Shown one piece after another: positions 12,659 through 23,600 of a stretch of 64,000 nucleotides of DNA (the stretch's first letter is position 1; every line of letters starts with the position of its first letter). Source of the DNA: Rhipidocladum racemiflorum (Eukaryota; Streptophyta; Magnoliopsida; Poales; Poaceae); contig CM070588.1 of the NCBI GenBank assembly GCA_036346355.1, positions 14,493,914-14,557,913 of the forward strand, read 5' to 3'. The notes beneath the pieces are model-generated. The model saw only the letters and a list, made by a program, of their open reading frames with translations. It was not told the DNA's origin and ran no database searches. Position numbers and translations under genes: made by a program.

Positions 12659-14850
12659 GACCTTTCTTTACTTTGGTATGTCTTTAAACCTGAATCGATT
12701 CAATATATTAGAGATGCTCCAGTAGATAAATTTTTGGGTATTTTCTTAGTTGACGTGGGCTCAACAAAGCTCAGAAGATACAAAAACGGACTCACCAACC
12801 TAACCCGGATACAGGGAAGATCATGTGACTAGAGACAAGGTTCCACTTTTCGCCTTTGGGGGGAAAAAATCAAAAGGGATAGATAGCGATTTAACAGAAA
12901 AACTAGTTGGTTTTTCCTTTCAATATTTTCTTTGAATATTTTGATTTTGCTAATTTGAGGTTGGAATATAAATTAGAAGCAATTCTAAGCATTTTGGTAC
13001 AGTTGATGAGAAGGGATGAAGATAGGGTTTCACGAAATTCAATCGTACCACACCGGTTTGGAAAAGAATTTCATTCGGTTTACCGCTCAAGTTCAAATTC
13101 AAATTTAAAAAATTCAAAAAAATTTACTCAAATATTCTCTAAAATTAGTATTAATAGCTTTATGACCTCTAGTGCGAATATTTTTTTGAAAAAAAATGAA
13201 GTTTGAAATTTTACAATATTTTTTTGCAATTCTCCCAATTTTTCAACCTGTTGCCGATTTTCGCCGACAACCGCTCAAAATTCACCGCTTTTCGGGCAGT
13301 TTTCGATATTTTCATTCGAATTTTCCTCATGGATCGATCAAATTTCAAATTTATTTGACTTTTAAAACTGTTCGGTTTTTCACAAATTTCGGTGCCGCCA
13401 GCTCGTCGAAATTTAAGATCAAAATGGTATTTTTAACCTAGATGAAGAGGTTCAGGGAGTGAATCGGGTGTTGAAAAACAAGATCCCGGCCAGGGTTCGC
13501 AATATCGATAATCGCTCGAATATCGCGATTATCGACTATATCAAGCCGGTTCGGTATCTAATACTGGTCGATAAACCGGTTAAATTGAAGATTTCAAAAA
13601 AAAAAATATGCGACACAAATATCGCGATTATCAAGGAAATATCGTGATTATCGGTGCATATCGAGCGAAAATCACTTAAAAATTCGAACACCGAGGAAGT
13701 TTGCTAAGTCGATCGATTATTGAGGCAAATATCATGATTATCGAGGAAATTCTATGTTGACCTTTCTTTACTTAGGTCTATGTCTTTAAACCTGAATCGA
13801 TTGAATATACTAGAGATGCTCTAGTAGATAAATTTTTGGGTATTTTCTTAGTTGACGTGGGCTCAACAAAACTCAGAAGATACAAAGACGGAGTCACCAA
13901 CCAAACCCGGATATAGGGAAGATCATGTGACTAGAGGCAAGGTTCCACTTTCGCCTTTGGGGAAAAAACCAGAAGGGATAGATAGCGATTTAACAGAAAA
14001 ACTAGTTGGTTTTTCCTTTCAATATTTTGATTTTGCTAATTTGATGTTGGAATATAAATTAAAAGCAATTCTAAGCATTTTGGTACGATTGATGAGAAGA
14101 GATGAAGATAGGGTTTCACTTTTCGTCGAAATTCGTTCGTACCATACCGGTTCGGAAAAGGATTTCGTTCGGTTTACCGCACAAGTTCAAATTTAAATTT
14201 AGAAATTTCAAAAAATTGAAAAAAACTTACTCAAAAATTCTCTAAAATTAGTATTAATAGCTTTATGACCTCTATGCCAATATTTTCTTGAAAAAAATGA
14301 AGTTTGGAATTTTACAATATTTTTTGCAATTTTCCCAATTTTTCAACCTGTTGCCGATTTTCGCCGACGACCACTCAAAATTCGCCACTTTTCGGGTGGT
14401 TTTCGATCTTTTCATTCGAATTTCGCTCATGGATTGATCAAATTTCAAATTTGTTTGACTTTTAAAACCGTTCGATTTTTCACGAATTTCGGTACCACCA
14501 GCTCGTCGAAATCTAAGATCAAAAATGGTATTTTTAACCTAGATGAAGAGGTTCACGGAGTGAACCGGGTGTTGAAAAACAAGATCCCGGTCAAGGTTCG
14601 CAATATCGTTGATAATCACTCGAATATCGTGATTATCGACTATATCGAGTCGGTTCAGTATCTAATACCAGTAGATAAACCGGTTAAATTGAAAACTTTA
14701 AAAAAATTATGCGATACAAATATCACGATTATCAAGAAAATATCGTGATTATCGGTGAATATCGAGCGAAAACCACTCAAAAAATCGAACACCGAAGAAG
14801 TTTGTTAAGTCGGTCGATTATCGAGGCAAATATCATGATTATCGATGAAT
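12659..14850. repeat. Tandem duplication, two 1.1-kb copies of repeat R1
   Basis: Copy 1 is 12659-13750 and copy 2 is 13759-14850, offset 1100 bp. Both open with GACCTTTCTTTACTT, contain TTGGGTATTTTCTTAGTTGA, and close with GAGGCAAATATCATGATTAT. The copies have diverged by substitutions and small indels. ORFs over them (for example 12907-13206, 14434-14748) are AT-rich and not supported as genes. A third, split copy lies at 3838-4814. Confidence 0.85.
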
Positions 14851-15019
14851 ATTAACTAATTTTTTATTAATTTTTTCTTATATTTTTGTTTAAAAAGTTT
14901 GAATTTAAAACACTTCTATTTTTTTATGATTTTTAACAAAAATCATTAACAAGCTAGAGATAATTTTTGAGACGATTTCGGTGACACGAACTCTTATCCC
15001 AATCGGTTCCTCTTTACTA

Positions 15020-15315
15020 GACAATCACCATCCAGTTCTGCAGAGAATTTATTTTTATTCAATATTTATTTTAAATCTTTTTTTTCAAAAAATAATCAAC
15101 AGAATGAATTTTTTGCAAAAATAAACATCCGTCGCCCCAATATGTGGCGATCACCCCATATTAGGACGATAGTTACCTTTTCGTAAAAAATGTTGACAAA
15201 TCTAGTCCTTCACGACAGGTACTTACTTTCGCAAAATAGTCATTCCGTTGATTATTTTCAGAAAAAAGATTTAAAATAAATATTAAATAAAAAAATTCTT
15301 CTGCAGATAGTTGTT
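15020..15315. mobile_element. TIR element / MITE with ~85-bp arms
   Basis: The left arm (about 15036-15120, TTCTGCAGAGAATTT onward) and right arm (about 15228-15308, ending AAATTCTTCTGCAGA) are inverted copies, including the shared block ATATTTATTTTAAATC. The long arms and short unique centre suggest a Mutator-like MITE; no target duplication was resolved. Confidence 0.65.
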
Positions 15316-15441
15316 GCCTTTTTTAGATAAAAAATCAGGTATGGCCGTATGGGTCGCTCAACAAATCTTATCTTGAAAGGCTGTAGTAATCAATCTATGG
15401 GAATATGTTATATACCATGATTTGAGTCCATAAGCATCCCA

Positions 15442-15512
15442 ATCAGAGTGGCGCAGCTGAAGCGTGGTGGGCCCATAACCCACAGGTCCCAGATCGAAAC
15501 CTGGCTCTGATA
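15442..15512 (+). tRNA. Initiator tRNA-Met-like gene (CAT), one base short
   Basis: ATCAGAG at the 5' end pairs with CTCTGAT at the 3' end (7-bp acceptor), followed by discriminator A. The anticodon loop reads CCCATAA with a GGTGG/CCCAC stem, as in plant initiator tRNA-Met. It is 71 nt rather than the usual 72, because the T-stem half before ATCGAAA reads CCAG where the known gene has CCAGG; one D-loop base also appears changed. A T-run follows from about 15532 and could stop Pol III. It may be a weak gene or a pseudogene. This tRNA primes the LTR elements in the window. Confidence 0.8.
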
Positions 15513-15552
15513 CTCACCCTTACCAAACATTTTTTTTCTCTGTCGATTAATG

Positions 15553-16560
15553 GCAGCCAAGTCATCCCCGACAGCTACATTAATTCAGTTCGGCATCCGA
15601 TATCCCCTTTCTGACGCAATCTTATAATCTAATCCACGATAAACAAATACTTGTAAATAAACTGGACGTAACATAACATGCAAGTTCCAATCAAGTCTCA
15701 TTTTTGCATTACAGAACAATCCTGCCTAACAGCAAGATGCTGAGGACCAAAGCCATGCAAAGCAATTCTGCAAGAGCTATGCAGCTAACTAGATCATACA
15801 TATAGCAGCCAAGTCATCCCCGACAGCTACATTAATTCAGTTCGGCATCCGATATCCCCTTTCTGACGCAATCTTATAATCTAATCCACGATAAACAAAT
15901 ACTTGTAAATAAACTGGACGTAACATAACATGCAAGTTCCAATCAAGTCTCATTTTTGCATTACAGAACAATCCTGCCTAACAGCAAGATGCTGAGGACC
16001 AAAGCCATGCAAAGCAATTCTGCAAGAGCTATGCAGCTAACTAGATCATACATATAGCAGCCAAGTCATCCCCGACAGCTACATTAATTCAGTTCGGCAT
16101 CCGATATCCGCTTTCTGACGCAATCTTATAATCTAATCCACGATAAACAAATACTTGTAAATAAACTGGACGTAACATAACATGCAAGTTCCAATCAAGT
16201 CTCATTTTTGCATTACAGAACAATCCTGCCTAACAGCAAGATGCTGAGGACCAAAGCCATGCAAAGCAATTCTGCAAGAGCTATGCAGCTAACTAGATCA
16301 TACATATAGCAGCCAAGTCATCCCCGACAGCTACATTAATTCAGTTCGGCATCCGATATCCCCTTTCTGACGCAATCTTATAATCTAATCCACGATAAAC
16401 AAATACTTGTAAATAAACTGGACGTAACATAACATGCAAGTTCCAATCAAGTCTCATTTTTGCATTACAGAACAATCCTGCCTAACAGCAAGATGCTGAG
16501 GACCAAAGCCATGCAAAGCAATTCTGCAAGAGCTATGCAGCTAACTAGATCATACATATA
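15553..16560. repeat. 4 x 252-bp tandem array
   Basis: Units start at 15553, 15805, 16057 and 16309 (GCAGCCAAGTCATCCCCG), exactly 252 bp apart. I saw one substitution among the copies (CCCC to CCGC in unit 3). No coding frame persists. The near-identity means recent expansion, or possible assembly ambiguity. Confidence 0.95.
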
Positions 16561-17640
16561 GCGAGCCTCCAACAACGTGATGTCCTAACAAAGGACGCGA
16601 ATCAACAGAAAAAAAAAAAATTACGGCACTGATGCATAGCAGCAAACCATTGATCATTGAATGACATCCACCACTTCGCTTCGCAAAAAAAAAACCCTAC
16701 AGAACAGGCTGGCAGTAGTGAGAAATGAAATTGTGACAAAAAGTGCTGAAAACAATAATCAACTAGAGAATTGCAAAAAATTATGCAAAGCCTAGACCTC
16801 TTTGAAAAGAGAACACTGTCTAATATAGAGCGATTACATATTATACAGGTAATATTAAGGTAAGGAGAACAGGAAGTCGCACAAGTATCTTTGTGTAACG
16901 GTACCAAGTTTCAACTCTATCCATTATTGTCAAATGTTCATCTTTAACACAGATACCTCCAATGGCATGTAATAACTAGATCAGCATGTTCGATTGCAGA
17001 AGGGTGACTAGATTGTAAGGGGGGGCTTTTTTTAACATCAACAAAATGAATTTTGTTTTCATCATTCAAGGTTGCTGCGCATCAACTTTATCTATATCAC
17101 AAGGTTTAAGAATTAAGATGCAATTGATGTGGTCAACAGCGCATGTAAGAAATTAGAAAGTATCAGAGGGTGTCACATTAAGATTACATATTACATTTGA
17201 GCCCATTTGAAAAGATATCAGAAGTTGTCTAGCTATTTGCACATGAAATCTGATATTACCATAAATTGAAAAAGCAAAATGAAATGACACCAGATAAATT
17301 TTGTAAAATGTTTAACGGCTTTGTGGTTGACCACAAGCTCTTAACAGCCCAACTTTAACATATTGACTACGACTTGTTCTTTGTGTAATGCAGTGCCAAA
17401 GTTACCCTTCTATTGACTGCCTGTTCTGTTTTCCCCCTTTCAAAAGTATTCCATTGACTACTTTAGGGAAGAATTAGCACTAGAGAAGTAGAGAGTAGAG
17501 ACATGAGCAAAAAGTCATATTTTCTCAAATCAAGAAGTTATTTTGATCATAAGAACTCACATGTACATTAGGAATTCTCTGGGAGCATTTGTTCATGAGG
17601 AGAGTACCGACCTGAACGGAAGATCCCCGTACAGCCCTTT
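16561..17640. other. 3' flank of the X8 gene, no separate gene
   Basis: Downstream (minus sense) of the X8 gene stop; it presumably holds its 3' UTR. ORFs here (for example 16602-16907) lack recognisable domains. No clear polyadenylation site could be assigned. Confidence 0.5.
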
Positions 17641-20600
17641 TCAACTCAGCATGAAGCGACACTGGAGATAACCTGAAAATATGAAGGGTCCTGTGAGAGG
17701 CAGATATCTAACCTCTGGAAAGGAAATAAGGAATAATAGTGCATTGCGATGATGGTATGATGCAGTCTGTTGCATAATGAACATGAGAGCATGAAAAATA
17801 TCGACCACTTTAGTATTTGCCATACAACATATATCTCAGCTCTCAGTTCATTATTGCAGAACTTATGGAAACATGCATCGACAAACATGAATTTTGGAAA
17901 TCGCATATAGTACCTACTGACAAGACGCTTTGTGGAATTTGACTCAAGTTTGGACAATTGGACATAGCTTTCAAAAAGGTGCACTGTGCACTACAGAAAT
18001 ATGGATCAAGGACCATAAGTTTGATAAGCTGCATACAGTAACAGTATACAGTGTATTTATCTACTGATTTGTGACTAAATATCAATTCGCCAAAAATGTA
18101 CAGAATCTCACTAGGCTAAACTATTCATGGGATTGCCTATGTGTCATTTGATGAAGGGCAAAAAAGGGGAGGGTAGAGTACTAGAGTGGGATGTTGACAC
18201 TACAAGGACAACTTAGGCAAATAAGATATGCTATTTGTATTCATACCCAACGTTTGTGTCCAAGAATTACAATGAACAAACTCAATTACCGTTTAGCAAA
18301 GGCATTGAACACAATGAACAGCCCATGTGCTACTAATATGACAGATGCAATAAACACTTTCAACCATGTTTATAGTCAAATAATGAGCTAGGCAGTGAAA
18401 ACTTTTATAAACAAGCACAAACTCTCGTTCTGAAAGTGTTCATAATATCACTTGAACTGCATTTGCTTGTTAAAATAGCAATCAAGCTTCAAACGCTTTC
18501 AGGGTGAAATTTTCAGGCAAGTCAACGTTCATTCCATAGATGCAAACAGCATACATCAGATGCAGTTGAAATAAACAATTAGAACCTTGACAATCCAAAG
18601 TTCTGAACAAAAGACCAATGATCAAAAAGGAAATTTCACTTCAACTATCATATGATATGGTTTGTTGATTCAATGCCTATGACATGTGAAAAGTTAAATG
18701 TTCTAAATATCGGTAAACGGTGAGCGAACGATCACCCCACTTTTCAGTGTTTATACGATAAACAGCCTTGCAAACGGTTTTACTATTTAAAATTCAGATA
18801 AATATATACATATGTTTGCAGTAACAAAATAAGCATCTAATTCATCTTCTTTCATGCTTATAGAATGGAACTACCATGCTGTTATATCATGTGATGAAAA
18901 ATTGGCAAGTGTGACGAATAATTGGGAGATTGTGAGATATTATGATGAAAATTGGCATACATGTGGACTTTGTGGTTTGGATTAGTTCCATGGTTGATAC
19001 ATGTTATATTAACCGTTTTACGCTAATATTGAGTCAAGTTGGGAAGAACTTTTCTACGTTCCGTGTGATATCCACGATATCTCTTGATCTGTAACTCAAT
19101 ACAGAAATCAATGGGCTCTGTCAAGTTAGCTATAGGTTGTGCCATATCAACGATCTCTACGGAAGGCGGTAAGATGATATCTAGGACACCAAAATATCGA
19201 AACATGAACGAGGAAAGGCATGAGAGAAATATTGGCTATAATTGTAAAGCCCCAATTCTTGACTGGAAGAGACACCAAAGGCCTCTGCCCTCCCTCTCTA
19301 TCTATCAAAGAGATGGAAGGGCAAAGCTTTTTTTTGGTTTTTTCATCTTTTCATCAAAGAGTCGAACAATGAAGATAGATGGCAAGTGCCTGATCAATTT
19401 GATATGGTCGTATAGGAACAAGGTTCAAATCGTTCGTTCGTTAGGATGCCTAAGCTGTATACATCACTGCACTTCCACTTGACACCTATTTAAACGGCTC
19501 GTCTCGCCGCTACCTTATCCTATTTTGTGCTTGAAAAATTGTTGTTTAGTTTGATCATGTGCAGGTGCGTCTTGAAGGTGAACATGGCGAATAACGTGGA
19601 TTGAAACTAGGTTCTAGGATGAATCGAGGTTCAAACGATCAAGAATATCTTACAGAACGTTTAAACTAGAGAATGGTGCACGTGAAAGCGAGCAAGCCAA
19701 GCGAGAACAGCAGGTGGGCCATACGCATGCATGTGTAAGTTTTGCGCTATATGTGCATGTATTAGACCATGTGTAATTGGGACAGGTGGACATGCATGCA
19801 TATATTTGATTAGAGATAAGTTAGGATTAAGCGGCCATTTAAAGGGAGCCGTACCCTTGGTTGAGGTGAGCGCACAAAATAGAAAAGAAGAGCAGGGTGC
19901 TCCGGCGGCGGCACAAGAAGAAAAATGTTTCGGTGCTACAGGGTTCGGCACAGTACAGCGCTACAGTGTTTGTCTACAGTGATCGCTACAGTGTTCGCAT
20001 TAAGATTCACGGCAGAGGAAGGAGTTTGGCAACGCTTGATCAAAGAGGAGAGAGAGAGAAAAGAACTCGTCTAGGGTTTTGGAATTTCATAGAAAATGCG
20101 TGTAGGATGCTTTGGAAGTATCTTGTAAACACAGCCAAGCAATAAAAATCAAGTTTTGCAAGTTGATATGTTGGTAATCTCGTTCCTCTTTCTTGTTCTT
20201 TATGTTGCATGCCCGGTCTTTGTTCTTTAGTTGATTTCTTGATCTGACGTGTTTAGTCTTGGTTTGATCCATCTAAAACCTTGCTAGGACATCAATTAAG
20301 TGATCTCGGGAGTTTCGTTGTTTAATTCAACATGGTTTTTGATTAATCGCGAAATTAGGGCTTAATTATAATTCGTCGCAACCTGACACAGTATGCTTTC
20401 GGAGCTTATAACTTTTGATCCATATATCCCATTGAGATGATTCTTGTTGGGTTAGTTGCGCAATTTTCTCTAGTTTCTGCTGTTAAAATTTCAGGTCGAT
20501 CGGAGCTACAGATCGAGAATTAAGTTAGATTGAAAAACGTGTCTGCAATCTGTCTCAAGTTGATTACTGAGATTAAATTAGGTTTTTGGTTAGGGTGATT

Positions 20601-23600
20601 TAGTAATCATTAAAATTTGGTTGTCATTGCAATCACACACCCCTCTGATTGCCATAGTATTATATTACGATTCTTCACAGGCTACAACAATTGTCCATAG
20701 ATATGATGTTAATGTAATTAAAGAATCGTAATTGAATGAAGGAACAGCTCATGTGGCAATGAAAAACAATGCTAGCATTCATATCATGTATGTCATAATG
20801 TTCCATGTCATATCGCAGTCTTGCAACTTTACCCAAATAAACGGACCGATAAAACGTTAACGGCTGTTAAGCCAAATAAACGACCCGATAAAACGGGCAA
20901 ACCTTGAAATGTCCATAAATATAACAGGTAGGGAACTGTTACGAACCAACTCGGAGAGAGCTCGCTCGTAAGCACGGGTTCCCGGCCGGTGGCCGGGTCG
21001 CAAACTATTCGACAACGAAATTGTCGAAACGGCTTGCGCCTTGGGTATGTTGGCTGTTGTCGGAGCCACCGCCTGGGATTGGATTTGTGGGCAATCAAGC
21101 ATACCCTTTTCTTCTTTATTTCTCTCCCTTTTATAACCGGTACAAGCCATAAGCCACCGTATTATTATTTCCGTATACAATTACGAGTCCTATATAGATA
21201 CGTGCGAGTTCCCATTGCATGGTACTGTTTCTGTTTTGTTTAATCCGACTCAACTAGCCCTTACCATACTGCTACGGGTTTCTCCGGAGTTCTTATCCTG
21301 TCCGCGCCGGACGTCTTGCTCGAGCTGCACTTGCTGCACTTTGTTCCGCCGGACGAAGACTCGATCGAAAGCCTTGCGCATAACATCACTCCCCTCCTCC
21401 AGAACAAGCTTGTCCTCAAGCTTGCAATCCGGAAAGGACCGTCGAAACACGATGGCGTCCATCCAAGTCGCCTCGTCGGCGGATTCCCCTATCCATTGAA
21501 CTAAGAACTGTCGATTGCCATTGAAGAAACGCTGAGCCAACAGGCGGTGAGGCTCTGGCCTGGTCGGCTCGAAAGCAGGGGTGACTTCAATGGGAAGCTC
21601 CACGGGTAGAGGTGGTGGCTCTCCCTGGAATGCCTTTAACAGAGATACATGAAAGACGTTATGCAAACGTGCGGTCGCGGGTAAGCGCAGCCGGTAGGCG
21701 ACTGCCCCTATCCTTGCCTCCACCTGGTAGGGCCCATAGTATCGCGGGCCCAATTTCGATTGTGGATGTGCTCGTACTGAATTTTGGCGATGCTTCTGCA
21801 GTTTAAGCCACACCCATGAGCCCACGGGGAACTCCACTTCGCGATGTTTACGGTCATACAACTGTTTCATGCGATTTTGGGCTGTCAATAGATTCTCCTT
21901 AGCTTGTTGAAGTAAGGCGTCCCGCTCCACCAATGCGCAATCTACCGAATCAATGACGGTTGAGCCCGGCTGGTATGGCGTCAGCGATGGTGGTGGCCGC
22001 CCATACACCAACTCAAATGGTGTCATCCGGATAGACGAGTGGAATGAAGTGTTATAGCAGAACTCTGCCCATGGCACCCACTGCGCCCAGGTGGTTGTCT
22101 TGGTCCCAGTCAGGCATCGTAGATACATTTCTATGGTGCGGTTGACCACCTCCGTCTGGCCATCTGTTTGGGGGTGGTATGCTGTGGAGAAAAGAAGTGT
22201 GGTACCGCTCCGCTTCATGAGGTCTTGCCAGAATGCGCTAAGAAATATTGGGTCTCGGTCGGAGACAATGGACTCTGGAAGGCCATGGAGGCGTACCACT
22301 TGATCGAAGAAGAGTTTGGCCACGGCTGTTGCGATCGCTGGTCGGGAGAATGGAATGAAGTGAGCGTACTTGGACAGGCGATCCACCACCACGAGTAGTG
22401 CTGTCTTTCCCTGTGATCGTGGTAAGTCGGTGATGAAATCCATGGAGATATCAGCCCATATGTGGCGGGGGACTGGCAATGGTTGAAGAAGGCCCGCCGG
22501 AGACATCGTGCTGCTTTTGTTCTGTTGGCACACCTCACAGTGGCGCACATAGTGCTCCACAGTCTGCCTTTGTTTTTCCCAGAAATAATTGGTCCGAATA
22601 CGATGTAGCGTCTTCTGGATTCCCTCGTGGGTCAAGTCGTGGACTGAGGCGATGATTGACTTCACCAAGGGGGAGGCTGCTGGTATGACGAGGCGGTTGC
22701 CTTTGTAAACCAACCCGTCTTGCACCGTCCAGTCGTGTGCCGGCTCCCGTGCGACTTGACAGGGAGTGGACGATGTTTGTGTTGTTGCGGACACTGCTGG
22801 GGCAACCTGTGCGGGTAACGTGGCTGCCACGCCTGTTGTTATCGGTGACGGTCCGTTTGTGGGAGGCGGTGCAGGAGCTGTGTCGAGGGTATGGGTGCTC
22901 CATTGCTCCACTAGTTGCTTGTTCGCTGGATCGGCCCGCAGAATGTCCAGCCACTGAGACCTGGTTACATCTTGTAAGCGGGAGATGGTAGCACACTGTG
23001 GTTCTTCCTGATGTTGACGTGATAGAGCATCGGCCGCCATATTTTGTCGCCCTGATTTATATTCGACCTGAAAATCAAATCCCATTAACTTACTGAGCCA
23101 ATGTTGTTGGGGCGGTGTGATGAGGGACTGCTCCAGCAGAAATTTAAGACTCCCATGGTCCGTGCGAACGATAAAGGGATGCCCCCACAAATATGGCCGC
23201 CAATGCCGTACAGCCTTGGAGAGACCAATGAGCTCTCGTTCGTAGGCCGCCAATTTAGTATGTTGGCTTGCTAATTTGCGACTAAAGTAGGCAATGGGAT
23301 GGCCATGCTGTTGGAGGACCGCGCCAATTCCTGTTCCTGATGCATCGCATTCCACCACGAACGGTGTTGAGAAGTCCGGCATTTGCAAGACTGGTGCGGA
23401 GACGAGAGCATGCTTGAGGTTGTTGAACGCCTCTTCAGCTGCATGTGACCATGCGAACCCATTGCGCCGTAGGAGTGCTGTCAAAGGTTCAGCCAAGACG
23501 GCGTAGTTCCGGATGAAACGCCTATAGTATCCGGCCAAGCCTAAGAATCCTCTCAAGGACGTCACTGAGGAGGGCCGTGGCCAGGCGGTGACGGCCTGGA

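Larger units (their letters stand above)
19020..20680 (+). mobile_element. Degenerate SIRE-like LTR fragment
   Basis: GAGTCAAGTTGGGAAGAACTT and ATCATGTGCAGGTG match 56686-56745 in the other SIRE-like remnant. The right end (CACACCCCTCTGATTGCC, CTTCACA near 20680) resembles the end of the LTR at 41325-41356. Plastid DNA interrupts it at 19048-19526. Open frames at 19661-20272 carry no domain. Confidence 0.5.

Noticed and set aside
15553..16560. CRISPR-like array
   Set aside because: Units are contiguous 252-bp copies with no spacers, in plant DNA.
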